Under the pieces are notes generated by a model, which did no database searches, had not been told where the DNA came from, and was given only the letters and a program-made list of their open reading frames with translations. Of a stretch of 52,265 nucleotides of DNA, positions 24,542 through 32,759 are shown piece after piece. Within the stretch, counting starts at the first letter, position 1, and every line of letters starts with the position of its first letter. This stretch comes from Selenomonadaceae bacterium. GTDB lineage: Bacteria; Bacillota; Negativicutes; Selenomonadales; Selenomonadaceae. The stretch lies in the NCBI GenBank assembly GCA_017475745.1, contig JAFVEZ010000024.1, forward strand, positions 1 through 52,265. Reading direction: 5' to 3'. Made by a program: the position numbers and the translations under genes.

Positions 24542-25783
24542 TTATACTTTGTCAAAAGCCGCTTTCACTTTAGCTGCTATGCCACTCATCTTCGCAAGAG
24601 ATACTGAACAGGCAGCTATTCTAATGCCCAGCTTCAAAGGTACTGCAAAGATGAGGTCTTCATGAAGACGATCGCAAATAGCAACAGGATTATCCGCCGG
24701 TACTGAAATAAAGAAACCGCCTTTATAAGGTAGGAAGTTAAGTCCGCATTGTTTTGCTTCTTCAACGAAGACATTGGCACGCTTTTGAACCATTTGATAA
24801 ACTTGATTGCGTTCACTCTCCAAAGCGGCAAGAGCTGTCTTGTCTTGGTGAAGTTTTGCAAGAAACGCCTGTGCTCCGCGATTTATATTCGACCAAACAG
24901 CGCGGTTGGAATATTTACTGACCTCTTTAAACTCATCAATGACCTCTTTGCTAGAAGAGACAGCAATGAGGGCACCCGTCCTCTGACCGTACATTGTGAA
25001 ACTCTTCGACATACTAAAGGAGAAAAGAGTCATAATATTTGACGGCAGACTGCTGAATTTAGTCATAAATCTTCTGACAGCGTTCTTTTCACCGCCAAAA
25101 TCAATATAGGCAATGTCAACTAGAATTGAAATGTTCTTGCCCTTATCTGCGTGTGTCTTAGCAATACTCAGAACATTGTCCCAATCTTCCTCTGAGAGTG
25201 CAAAACCAGTCGGATTGTGAGCAGGAGTATTCAAAACAATGAGCAGGGAATTTTGATTTTTAAGTAAAGTATCAACCTTTTCGGTGAAGGATTTTAAATT
25301 AAACTTCTGATCCTCATCAAAGAGTTTGAAGGTAGTCAAACTTTTGCCAGTTTCGTTGCAAATGATATTATAGTTGCCCCAGTACCAGTCAGAAGTTAAA
25401 ACAAAGTCACCGCGCTCGGCGTAATTTGCAATGGCGTGATGTATGGCACCGGTGCCGCTGGCAGTCGCCACTGCTGCTATGTATCCAGCGGGCTTGTTGT
25501 CTGCAAATGTAAAATCAACAACCGCATCTAAATATTCCGGCAGGCCTGCAATGGGTGCATAGGCAGATAAATCTTTCATTGGCAGTGAACGATAGACTGT
25601 TTCCATCGTTGGAAGAAGTGCTAATTCACCTGCTTCATTAAGTGCAACACCGATCGTTGCATTTGTTACCTTGTCTGCTCCGTGCTGTGAAATTGCCTTC
25701 TGACAAGCGGCGTTAGCTTCAAAAATTGCATCATATAATTTTCTATCTGCTGAATGTGATGCTGCCATTCCCAATAGTATCAT
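24542..25783 (-). CDS. class I/II (fold type I) aminotransferase
   Basis: The 413-residue PLP enzyme has the substrate-binding NTPAHNPTGF loop (N185), PLP-contacting DIAYID (D223), Schiff-base Lys260 in FSFSMSKSFTMYGQRTG and a C-terminal GIRIAACSVS with the carboxylate-binding Arg. It fits the aspartate/aromatic aminotransferase group; the amino donor is not clear. AAGGAAGG precedes ATG 25783. The gene stands alone, convergent with nadK. Confidence 0.88.
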   Translation of the reverse strand: MILLGMAASHSADRKLYDAIFEANAACQKAISQHGADKVTNATIGVALNEAGELALLPTMETVYRSLPMKDLSAYAPIAGLPEYLDAVVDFTFADNKPAGYIAAVATASGTGAIHHAIANYAERGDFVLTSDWYWGNYNIICNETGKSLTTFKLFDEDQKFNLKSFTEKVDTLLKNQNSLLIVLNTPAHNPTGFALSEEDWDNVLSIAKTHADKGKNISILVDIAYIDFGGEKNAVRRFMTKFSSLPSNIMTLFSFSMSKSFTMYGQRTGALIAVSSSKEVIDEFKEVSKYSNRAVWSNINRGAQAFLAKLHQDKTALAALESERNQVYQMVQKRANVFVEEAKQCGLNFLPYKGGFFISVPADNPVAICDRLHEDLIFAVPLKLGIRIAACSVSLAKMSGIAAKVKAAFDKV

Positions 25784-25927
25784 CGCCCTTCCTTTTATTC
25801 AATCAGCTTATAGTTTACAGCAAAAATTTTAATTGTCAATCGAAAAGGGAATTAATACTGTATACAATCTTATAAGGCATATCAACAATCCTTAATGAAG
25901 AGATATTAGTATTTTAATAAAAATCCA

Positions 25928-25956
25928 TTGTCCACTGAGGTTAATTGTGATATAAT
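25928..25956 (+). promoter_or_regulatory. promoter of tatAC
   Basis: TTGTCC (25928-25933) and TATAAT (25951-25956) are 17 nt apart. The GAGGTGA ribosome binding site of tatA follows 16 nt later. The remainder of 25784-25927 shows nothing notable. Confidence 0.7.
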
Positions 25957-25983
25957 AATGTAAATTTTGAAGAGGTGATTTTT

Positions 25984-26175
25984 ATGTTTGGACTTGGAGT
26001 ACCTGAACTTATTTTAATTTTAGTTATCGGTCTTGTGATTTTTGGTCCTGGTAAGCTGCCTGGCGTTGGCAAGGCATTGGGACAGAGTATCAAGGAATTT
26101 AAAGCAGCAAACAAAGAAGACGATACCACGGATCAAAAACAATTAGCATCTGCTGATGCTGCTGAGAAGAAATGA
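25984..26175 (+). CDS. tatA: twin-arginine translocase subunit TatA
   Basis: The 63-residue protein has one N-terminal helix, the [21 protein letters not shown] hinge and amphipathic helix, and a charged tail. It forms the variable pore of the Tat pathway for folded proteins. ATG 25984 follows GAGGTGA by 5 nt; the GTG at 25975 lies in that site. Its stop overlaps tatC by 4 nt. No tatB is present, as in minimal TatAC systems. Confidence 0.93.
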   Translation: MFGLGVPELILILVIGLVIFGPGKLPGVGKALGQSIKEFKAANKEDDTTDQKQLASADAAEKK

Positions 26176-26933
26176 ACTCACCCGACGAAAAACTGACACC
26201 TGAAAAACCTCAAAGTGAAGAAGATACTGAGTTGATTGATGACGGTACAATGTCATTGACGGCACATCTTGAAGAATTAAGATCAAGATTGATTAAAAGT
26301 CTGGTGGCAATCGCTATCGGCAGTGTTATTTCTTATTTCTTTCTTGATGAGATAATGCACTACTTGACACTTAATGTTGGCAAACTCTATTATATGAAGC
26401 CGGGTGAGGCTTTCTTTACTTACATAAAAATTGATATTGCTACTGGTTTTTTAATCGCCTTGCCGGTGATATTTTATCATGCTTGGAGATTTTTCCTGCC
26501 GGCATTAACAAGCGCAGAGCGAATGGTTTTAGGGATAATAGTCCCTTCTTCTGTTTTTCTCTTCTTTGTCGGGTTGGCTTTTTCTTTCTTCCTAGTGCTG
26601 CCTATTGCACTTAAATTTTTTATAGGCTTCGGTGATGAGAATTTACAGGCAATGTTCTCATTTGGTAATTACTTTGACTTTGTTGTAATGTTCTTATTGC
26701 CGTTTGGTTTTATCTTTGAGTTACCACTAGTGATAATAGTACTTGGAAAGATTGGAATATTGACTTCAGAATGGCTAAAAAAATATCGGCGCATAGTGAT
26801 TTTCCTATCGTTTGTTATAGGAGCAATAATCACACCTACGCCGGATATTTTCACACAATCAATGATTGCCTTGCCAATGATAGCACTTTACGAAATTGGT
26901 TATCTAGTGTTGAAATATATATTGCGAAGATAG
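26172..26933 (+). CDS. tatC: twin-arginine translocase subunit TatC
   Basis: The 253-residue membrane protein begins with an acidic leader of about 28 residues. The TatC signature [17 protein letters not shown] and six hydrophobic segments follow, with [23 protein letters not shown] near the end. TatC binds the twin-arginine signal peptide. It overlaps tatA by 4 nt and is convergent with rplI. Confidence 0.95.
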   Translation: MNSPDEKLTPEKPQSEEDTELIDDGTMSLTAHLEELRSRLIKSLVAIAIGSVISYFFLDEIMHYLTLNVGKLYYMKPGEAFFTYIKIDIATGFLIALPVIFYHAWRFFLPALTSAERMVLGIIVPSSVFLFFVGLAFSFFLVLPIALKFFIGFGDENLQAMFSFGNYFDFVVMFLLPFGFIFELPLVIIVLGKIGILTSEWLKKYRRIVIFLSFVIGAIITPTPDIFTQSMIALPMIALYEIGYLVLKYILRR

Positions 26934-26951
26934 AAAACCGTTCAAAATACA

Positions 26952-27398
26952 TCAACCAGCAGTTACCTCAACATTCACCTTGCAAGATACATTAGTATGC
27001 AGTTTAACGACGACAGTATACGGCCCAAGTGAAGTTACTTCTTCGGTAAATGAAATTTTTCTCTTATCAATATCAATATCATGCTTGGTCTTGAGGACTT
27101 TTGAAACATCAGCACCACTGACGGATCCGAAAAGTTTGCCACCTTCACCAACCTTTACTGGAATTACTATAGTCAACTTTTCAAGCTGGGCAGCTAATAA
27201 TTGGGCTTCGTCGGCTTCTTGAGCCTTGCGACGTGCCTTGGTTTGTGCTTGATCTTTGGCAAGATTTAAATTCTCTGCATTTGCAATGACAGCCAATTTC
27301 TTTGGAAGCAGGAAGTTCCTGCCATAACCGTCAGATACATCAACAATATCACCTTTAGCGCCTAACTTTTTAACATCTTGCTGAAGAATAACTTTCAT
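26952..27398 (-). CDS. rplI: 50S ribosomal protein L9
   Basis: The 148-residue protein opens MKVILQQDVKKLGAKGDIVD and contains the NFLLPKKLA signature, then the long helix and C-terminal domain of L9. ATG 27398 follows a GGAGGT site. It stands alone here, convergent with tatC and with no obvious terminator in the 18-nt gap. Confidence 0.97.
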   Translation of the reverse strand: MKVILQQDVKKLGAKGDIVDVSDGYGRNFLLPKKLAVIANAENLNLAKDQAQTKARRKAQEADEAQLLAAQLEKLTIVIPVKVGEGGKLFGSVSGADVSKVLKTKHDIDIDKRKISFTEEVTSLGPYTVVVKLHTNVSCKVNVEVTAG

Positions 27399-27550
27399 TA
27401 AAAATCTACCTCCATTTCTATTCATTTGATTATATACTTTATTTTCATTATCGTCAATAACAAGGTCAAAGGCGTTTCATAAAATTTTAAATGGGTTGAT
27501 TGTGTAATCAAATCAAACATTTGACTAAAAAATTTTTTATATCACCATAA

Positions 27551-27595
27551 AGCGCATTGGAAGCCCTAGACTTTAGTCTTGGGAGGAAAACGCGC
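27551..27595 (+). other. nested hairpin resembling an IS200/IS605 right end
   Basis: CCCtAGACT and AGTCTtGGG (27564-27583), preceded by GAAG and followed by AGG, form a hairpin with a TTTA-type tip inside outer GCGC arms (27552-27555, 27592-27595). The GAA-stem-ACTTTAGT-stem-AGG form is like the right ends recognised by HUH transposases of the IS200/IS605 family. No transposase gene is nearby. A second perfect repeat, TTGATT-GTGT-AATCAA, lies near 27497-27512. Confidence 0.4.
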
Positions 27596-27615
27596 AAAAA
27601 TGCCCTTGCATTTTT
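27596..27615 (+). terminator. bidirectional terminator-like hairpin
   Basis: AAAAATGC-CCTT-GCATTTTT is a perfect 8-bp hairpin with a U-rich 3' arm. Its 3' arm also supplies the -35 of the promoter at 27606-27633. Confidence 0.6.
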
Positions 27616-27633
27616 CCTTTCTTTTGATATAAT
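27606..27633 (+). promoter_or_regulatory. promoter of the structured ncRNA
   Basis: TTGCAT (27606-27611) and TATAAT (27628-27633) are 16 nt apart, so transcription should begin near 27640. Confidence 0.65.
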
Positions 27634-27639
27634 ATTTGT

Positions 27640-27847
27640 GGTATATTTTTTCCATAAAGGTTCCGACAGTAGCCTAATGCTATCGTTAATTGCTCCATAG
27701 GGAGCATTGGTAGTGAAAGTCCAAGGAACAAAGAGCAGCCCTGCCGACTTTCGAGTTTGCAGGAAATTCTTTAAGTACTTAGGAACCCCAGGGATTTATC
27801 CTTGGGAGCTGTCAGTTTCCAACATTTAGGTGGAATATTTTTTTTTT
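27640..27847 (+). ncRNA. unidentified structured RNA of about 200 nt
   Basis: The region lies between a good promoter and a terminator and has no plausible reading frame. It folds as a closing stem with GACAG (27665-27669) and CTGTC (27809-27813). Inside are three arms: CTATC...TGCTCC-ATAG-GGAGCA...GGTAG, then a long arm TCCAAG...CCTGC...TTCG...GCAGG...CTTAGGA with a TTCG tetraloop (27750-27753), and CCCCAGGGAT/ATCCTTGGGAG (27786-27808). It does not match RNase P, tmRNA or SRP RNA. 6S RNA, a Selenomonadales-specific motif or an orphan TnpB omega-RNA are all possible. It lies 49 nt before an MgtC-family gene. Confidence 0.55.
27817..27847 (+). terminator. terminator of the structured ncRNA
   Basis: TTCCA (27817-27821) pairs with TGGAA (27831-27835) and is followed, after TA, by ten T residues. 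Confidence 0.7.
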
Positions 27848-27896
27848 GCTGTATAATATCAAAATAAGAATTATAGGATTGAGAGGATTTGTTTCA

Positions 27897-28571
27897 ATGT
27901 TATCGGAATGGGAATTACTATTAAGATTGACACTTTCCTGTATATTGGGCGGTGTGATAGGATATGAGAGACAATCACGCCGCAAGTCAGCAGGCTTACG
28001 AACAAATGTCTTAGTCTGTTTGGGATCGTGTTTGATTATGGTTTTGTCAGAAGCACTTTATCTCAATGTTGAAGGCCGTACAAATGCTGATCCGGCGAGA
28101 TTGGCAGCACAAGTCGTTAGTGGAATCGGTTTCCTTGGCGCTGGTGCTATAATGAAGGAAGGTCTCACTGTTACGGGTTTGACTACTGCTGCATGCCTTT
28201 GGGTAGTCGCTGGTGTTGGTCTTGCCGTTGGTGCAGGTTATTACTCCGGTGCTCTATTCACAACAGCGCTGGTATTTGCCACCCTCGGCACACTCTCTAG
28301 GATTGATGAGTGGGTAATGCACGAAAAGAACCTCTCTCTGATAATCCACACTGAGGACAAGCCAGGACAGTTGATGCATATCAGTTCTTGCCTTGACGAT
28401 CTCCAGCTAAAGGTTAGAGGTGTTAAAGTCAAGGCTGACGAAGACGAAGTGAAGGGCGAAGGACTTTTATACATTGAGCTTGAAGTCTACAATCATCGAA
28501 GCATAAAGAATGTTATTGTTGTTGATGCTATAAAACGCATTGAAGGCGTCATTAGCGTCAATGTCACTTGA
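27897..28571 (+). CDS. MgtC/SapB-family membrane protein
   Basis: The 224-residue protein has four to five hydrophobic helices with the family segments RLTLSCILGGVIGYERQ, AGLRTNVLVCLGSCL, GIGFLGAGAIMKEG and GLTTAACLWVVAGVGLAVG. A cytoplasmic ACT-like C-terminal domain (about 150-224) follows. MgtC proteins are tied to magnesium homeostasis and control of F-ATPase or phosphate uptake; the role here is unproven. ATG 27897 follows GAGAGGA. The start at 27846 in the same frame lacks a site. Confidence 0.9.
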   Translation: MLSEWELLLRLTLSCILGGVIGYERQSRRKSAGLRTNVLVCLGSCLIMVLSEALYLNVEGRTNADPARLAAQVVSGIGFLGAGAIMKEGLTVTGLTTAACLWVVAGVGLAVGAGYYSGALFTTALVFATLGTLSRIDEWVMHEKNLSLIIHTEDKPGQLMHISSCLDDLQLKVRGVKVKADEDEVKGEGLLYIELEVYNHRSIKNVIVVDAIKRIEGVISVNVT

Positions 28572-28590
28572 AAAAGCAGGTGTATAGTCT

Positions 28591-29277
28591 ATGGATAGAT
28601 TGATTTTGCCACAACTTGCTTACTCCAGTTCTAAACTCAAGGATTTATCTGAGGTGATATTGGTTTCGGGTGGACGCGAACCCAATGCCGATTGGTTTAA
28701 TAAAGTCAAGGTGAATCGTCCGATATATTGTGTAGATCATGGGATAGACTTCTGCAAGAAAATTGACATCATACCAGAACTCTTGATTGGTGACCTCGAC
28801 AGTGCGGCGAGTGATTCTGTCCAGTGGGCGCTTGATAATAGTATTAAGATCGAACCTTACCCTATTGATAAAGATTTTACGGATTTACAACTTGCCCTCA
28901 ATCATATTGACGATAAAACCTTTGCGATTATCACTGGCACATTTGGCGGGCGTCTCGATCATCTCTTCAGCACGCTCTTAACTTGCGCGAACACTCAACT
29001 AAAAATCTGCCTTGCTGACGATCATGAGATAGTTTTGTTTGTAAGTTCTGGTGAAAGTATAAGCATTGAGATCAATACTAAAACTCTTGCCTTGTCACTC
29101 CTGCAAATGACTGAACTTTGCAGAGGTGTGACGATTGATGGCGTTCACTGGACACTTCAATCTGCCGATTTAAAACAATCAGTTCCAAGTGCTATCAGCA
29201 ATAGAGTGGAATCAAATACGGTCAACCTCTCAATCAAAGAAGGCAAACTGGCAGTTTATCTGTGTTTTGATGAGTAA
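28591..29277 (+). CDS. thiN: thiamine pyrophosphokinase
   Basis: The 228-residue enzyme transfers pyrophosphate from ATP to thiamine. It has VSGGREPNADWF, VDHGIDFCKK, ELLIGDLDSA, the PIDKDFTDLQLAL catalytic segment and GTFGGRLDHLFS. It follows the MgtC-family gene by 19 nt and may be cotranscribed with it. The downstream 29278-29350 is short and AT-rich and contains a possible TTGACA/TATAAA pair with only 15-nt spacing. Confidence 0.92.
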   Translation: MDRLILPQLAYSSSKLKDLSEVILVSGGREPNADWFNKVKVNRPIYCVDHGIDFCKKIDIIPELLIGDLDSAASDSVQWALDNSIKIEPYPIDKDFTDLQLALNHIDDKTFAIITGTFGGRLDHLFSTLLTCANTQLKICLADDHEIVLFVSSGESISIEINTKTLALSLLQMTELCRGVTIDGVHWTLQSADLKQSVPSAISNRVESNTVNLSIKEGKLAVYLCFDE

Positions 29278-29350
29278 GCTGGAATATGAATACAATAAAT
29301 ATAAATTGACAGTTTGTGCTTGACAATATAAAATATTTAAGGGTGGCTCA

Positions 29351-29824
29351 ATGTTTAATATTCTGCGCGATAACAGGGGATTCATATTTATAGAAGTTCT
29401 ATTTGTGACGATGATTGTATCTTTTTCAACCTTAATGCTCTTTAATGCCATGGAAAAAGTAATCAAAAGTAATAAAATGTCAGCAATAAGAACTGCTGCA
29501 ATTTACATTGCAAATGCGCGGATGGCTGAAATAGAGGAATATAATCTGGAGCGCTCTTCATTTCAAATTCCTTCATACACGTTGTTGACTGATGAGGATT
29601 TAATCCATGATGAATTTTTCGGAATAAACGGAACTGTAAGATTTAAAGTGAATACTCAAATCAACGAATCTAGTATAGACAAGGGAAATGTAACGGTAAC
29701 AGTAACCTGGACTGTCAACAACAACAGTAGTTATGATATTGGTAATAATTATGAGAAAATCACCAAGGATATTTGGATTATTCCAACTGATTCAACATCA
29801 TCTCAGCAGCCACAGACTCAATGA
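29351..29824 (+). CDS. type IV pilin-like protein (minor pilin / pseudopilin)
   Basis: The 157-residue product has a short basic leader (MFNILRDNRG) and the prepilin motif G^FIFIEVLFVTMIV, with Glu at position +5 after the predicted PilD cut, then one helix and a mostly beta remainder. It fits PilV-type minor pilins. It opens a cluster of three prepilin-like genes and a PilM-N protein with overlapping ends. The whole group is AT-rich. Confidence 0.8.
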   Translation: MFNILRDNRGFIFIEVLFVTMIVSFSTLMLFNAMEKVIKSNKMSAIRTAAIYIANARMAEIEEYNLERSSFQIPSYTLLTDEDLIHDEFFGINGTVRFKVNTQINESSIDKGNVTVTVTWTVNNNSSYDIGNNYEKITKDIWIIPTDSTSSQQPQTQ

Positions 29825-30320
29825 GCACGGTTTTGTATTTGCTGAATTAGTGATAGGACTGCCATTGATAGTGATTCTGCTTTTGTCAATGAATAGTATA
29901 TTTGTAAATTCGTGGACCAAGTGTAGATATGCATTTGCTGACTTCATTCTTCAGCAGGAGATAGAATATGCAATGAATAGGATCGTAGACGATGCAAGAA
30001 TAGCTTACAAGATAGATCTTTCTGATAATAAATTGAGATTTTATCAACATATTATGCCGACATTTAACGAATTACAAAATAGAGATAAAAGTAAACCCTG
30101 GTATAAGCTAAAAGATAAAAGAATTTACCATAATGGCGAGTCTTCACCAATAACTGGTGGAAATGCTCTTTCAGGTATCACAATAAGAAAATTTGAATAT
30201 TATCAAAAAAATAATCATCCAAAATTATTATGTATCAAAATGGAAGCCGAAAGTTCCATAACTCATCACAAAATCACACTAAGTACAGAGGTATTTATGC
30301 GGGGCTATAACGGTGAATGA
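29751..30320 (+). CDS. prepilin-like protein (PilW-like minor pilin)
   Basis: The cleavage motif HG^FVFAELVIGLPLIVILLL is clear, with Glu at +5. It is followed by a soluble domain of about 140 residues without a recognised family. The start is uncertain: ATG 29751 gives a 22-residue leader, and ATG 29733 adds six residues; neither has a strong site. The 5' part overlaps the preceding gene, which suggests coupled translation. It overlaps the next gene by 8 nt. Confidence 0.72.
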   Translation: MRKSPRIFGLFQLIQHHLSSHRLNEHGFVFAELVIGLPLIVILLLSMNSIFVNSWTKCRYAFADFILQQEIEYAMNRIVDDARIAYKIDLSDNKLRFYQHIMPTFNELQNRDKSKPWYKLKDKRIYHNGESSPITGGNALSGITIRKFEYYQKNNHPKLLCIKMEAESSITHHKITLSTEVFMRGYNGE

Positions 30321-30849
30321 GAAAGGCATAATATCGTTGGTGGCACTTTGTATGATGCTCATAATATCATTGATAATTACAGGAATATCCAACATAGCGG
30401 CGCGACAGGCTGATATAACAAGATATTTCAAGATAGAAACACAACTTCAATGTGCAGCAGACAGCGCCTTCAACAAAACGATTGCAAAACTTTTACAAGA
30501 TTCAACCTATGATGGAAATTTGAGTAAAGATGATGATATTGAGAGCAGATATAATTTCTCGATAAGTTATCCTGATTATACTGATAAATTTACAATAAAT
30601 AGTATAACAACTAATGTGTATATCAGAAAAATTCACATTAGAATTGAGCAATCTCCAAGTGCTGAAGAAGATACTCACTACTTTAGGATAATTATAATGT
30701 CTTTGGCTGAAAAGGAAAATTTCAATTATAATAAATATTCAGTTTACAAGAGAGTCTTCGGCTATATGGAAAGAAAAAGGATAAGAAATCGTGAGACAAA
30801 AGATATAACTTATGAAAATGAATATAAATTTAAAGAATATCTTTACTAA
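30313..30849 (+). CDS. PilX-like minor pilin component
   Basis: This 178-residue protein from GTG 30313 (GGGGC lies 7 nt upstream) begins V-N-E-K-G-I-I-S-L-V-A-L. That resembles prepilin leaders but lacks the usual Phe and Glu; PilX-type proteins show such relaxed motifs. One N-terminal helix (about 6-27) is followed by a charged soluble domain. It overlaps both neighbours. A role in priming pilus assembly is inferred from position only. Confidence 0.65.
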   Translation: MNEKGIISLVALCMMLIISLIITGISNIAARQADITRYFKIETQLQCAADSAFNKTIAKLLQDSTYDGNLSKDDDIESRYNFSISYPDYTDKFTINSITTNVYIRKIHIRIEQSPSAEEDTHYFRIIIMSLAEKENFNYNKYSVYKRVFGYMERKRIRNRETKDITYENEYKFKEYLY

Positions 30850-32059
30850 AATAATATCTTTTCGATCTTTAAAGAGAAAGTTTGATAAGACCGTTGGAAT
30901 ATATTTTGACGGCAGCAAAATATTCCTGGTCAATTTAAATTTGACTTCTGCTGAAGATGATTCTATTCCAAAATGGAAGGTTGTTGACACGGCAGAGTTA
31001 GCGACAAATGTAAAAGGTCAACTTAGCGATAGAAGTCGGAAAATATTAATAGAATTTGATGCACTGGATAGTGATATAATTGATGAGGAAACTTCAGAAA
31101 GTAACGTCATAGAATTAATTGCAAATAAAATGTCATCATTCTGTGCAAAAAATTGGAATGTCAATTCTGCTGCACTTTGCATCAATAATGATGATCTAGC
31201 GATTGTCGTTGAAGATTTATCCGGAATACCCAAAGATAAAATCCCAAATACCGTTCAATATCAAATTGCAGTAACAGGAAACTTTGAGACTGGTACTTAC
31301 TTTTATTCGTTCATGGAAACTGACGCCGGCGTATGGATGGAAGGCATCTCAAAGGTAGATGCTTCAAAGTATATACAAGCCTTTCAACAGAATGATATAC
31401 AACTTCTTTGTTTGACAGCAATGCCTGAAGAATTACAAACTGTTGAAGATATTGATTTAAAAGGTATAGATTTAGACTTCCTAGAACGTGGTGGAATGAA
31501 AGCCATATTTGCAGCAAGAAGTTTAGCTTACAAAACCAACCCAAACTTCTTGCAAGAACAGACGGTCGATTTGGAAGGCTGGAACTATAAAGGAATCACC
31601 GCTGCTATTTTACTGTTGACTTTCCTCATAATGACTGTAATTGGCGCTCTTGACTTCTGGGAATACAGTAAGATTAGCGATGATTTAGAATATGAACGCA
31701 GTCAGCTTGCGCTTTTAGAATCAGATCGGCGTAAAGAGGAATTTATCGAAAAGGATTTATCTGAATTGAAAAATAGGAATCAGATAATTTCAACCTTATC
31801 AGAAAATACATTTCCATGGCGAGGTTTGTTGATTCACTTTGGGACTGTCAAAATTCAAGGTGTTTGGCTTAAAGAAATACATTCATTGAATGAGAGAAAT
31901 ATTGAGATTAAGGGTGAAGCTATAAATTACGAAATGATTGCGAGTTATGTCAGAGCCTTGGAGAACGACAGTGACGTTTTTAAAACAGTTCGTTTAAAGA
32001 ACTCTGAAATGAAATCAAATGAACAGTTAGTACAATTTGTTATAGAATTGTCTTTGTAA
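30812..32059 (+). CDS. fused PilM-PilN-like pilus assembly protein
   Basis: The 415-residue chain has an actin-like PilM type N-terminal region (VGIYFDGSKIFLVNL near 28-42, then a divergent core). A single membrane helix follows at about 261-281, then a PilN-like region: a coiled coil (SDDLEYERSQLALLESDRRKEE) and a small alpha-beta domain with WRGLLIHFGTVKIQGVWLKEI. PilM and PilN are normally separate proteins that interact through a short PilN peptide, so a fusion would keep them 1:1. No pilO, pilQ or pilT-type gene follows here. The family call is by architecture and context. Confidence 0.6.
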   Translation: MKMNINLKNIFTKIISFRSLKRKFDKTVGIYFDGSKIFLVNLNLTSAEDDSIPKWKVVDTAELATNVKGQLSDRSRKILIEFDALDSDIIDEETSESNVIELIANKMSSFCAKNWNVNSAALCINNDDLAIVVEDLSGIPKDKIPNTVQYQIAVTGNFETGTYFYSFMETDAGVWMEGISKVDASKYIQAFQQNDIQLLCLTAMPEELQTVEDIDLKGIDLDFLERGGMKAIFAARSLAYKTNPNFLQEQTVDLEGWNYKGITAAILLLTFLIMTVIGALDFWEYSKISDDLEYERSQLALLESDRRKEEFIEKDLSELKNRNQIISTLSENTFPWRGLLIHFGTVKIQGVWLKEIHSLNERNIEIKGEAINYEMIASYVRALENDSDVFKTVRLKNSEMKSNEQLVQFVIELSL

Positions 32060-32081
32060 AATCTTATTGAAGGCGATAAAT

Positions 32082-32759
32082 TTGGATTCAAGATTAACAA
32101 CAATAATGAACTTCGTGCCGAAAGGCAGTAGAGTGGCAGATATTGGAACAGATCACGGTTATCTGGCGATTGAACTCATTAAGAAGAATATTGCTAAATT
32201 TGTGATAGCGAGTGACAAAAATTCCAAACCTCTGGCAGCCGCGCAAAAGAATATCAAAGAAGCCGGAGTTGAAAATAGTGTCGATTTGCGACTTGGTGAC
32301 GGTCTTAAGGCATTAAAAGCTGGTGAAGTTGATGTCATATGTATTGCTGGAATGGGTGGTGCCTTGATGTGTGATATTCTGAATACTTCACTTGAGATCG
32401 TTGCAACAGTTGACAAAATCATACTTCAACCTATGAATGTTTCAGAGAGAGTTCGTCAATGGGCGGTAGATAACCACTTTTACATTGAAGATGAAGATTT
32501 AGCAGAGGTCGACGATATAATCTACGAAATAATTTATCTCAGTAGAACTTTTAATGAATTGCAATCAACTCGGAAGGCAAATTCGCCACTATATAATAAA
32601 TTTATCAAAACAAAGATCAACAAACTGCAAAAAGTTGTTGATTCAATGACCAAGAGTGAAACAGCCAAAACGAGTGATAAATACACCGAAATTGAAAATC
32701 AAATAATAGAATTGAAGGCGAAGTTAAATGAAAACACCAACCGTACAGACTGTATGTGA
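32082..32759 (+). CDS. trmK: tRNA (adenine22-N1)-methyltransferase TrmK
   Basis: The 225-residue enzyme has the COG2384/TrmK layout: SRLTTIMNFVPKGSRVADIG at the start, DHGYLAIELIKK, VDVICIAGMGGALMCDIL and ILQPMN. It methylates A22 of tRNA. TTG 32082 is preferred because GAAGGCGAT lies 5 nt upstream and homologues begin just before this sequence; TTG 32067 overlaps the site. It overlaps the Nif3 gene by 32 nt, the usual pairing. Confidence 0.9.
   Translation: MDSRLTTIMNFVPKGSRVADIGTDHGYLAIELIKKNIAKFVIASDKNSKPLAAAQKNIKEAGVENSVDLRLGDGLKALKAGEVDVICIAGMGGALMCDILNTSLEIVATVDKIILQPMNVSERVRQWAVDNHFYIEDEDLAEVDDIIYEIIYLSRTFNELQSTRKANSPLYNKFIKTKINKLQKVVDSMTKSETAKTSDKYTEIENQIIELKAKLNENTNRTDCM

Noticed and set aside
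27640..27847. RNase P RNA, tmRNA or SRP RNA
   Set aside because: The size and the absence of the invariant motifs (for example ACAGAA and the GAGGAAAGTCC start of RNase P, or GGAAGCAGCC of SRP RNA) exclude them.
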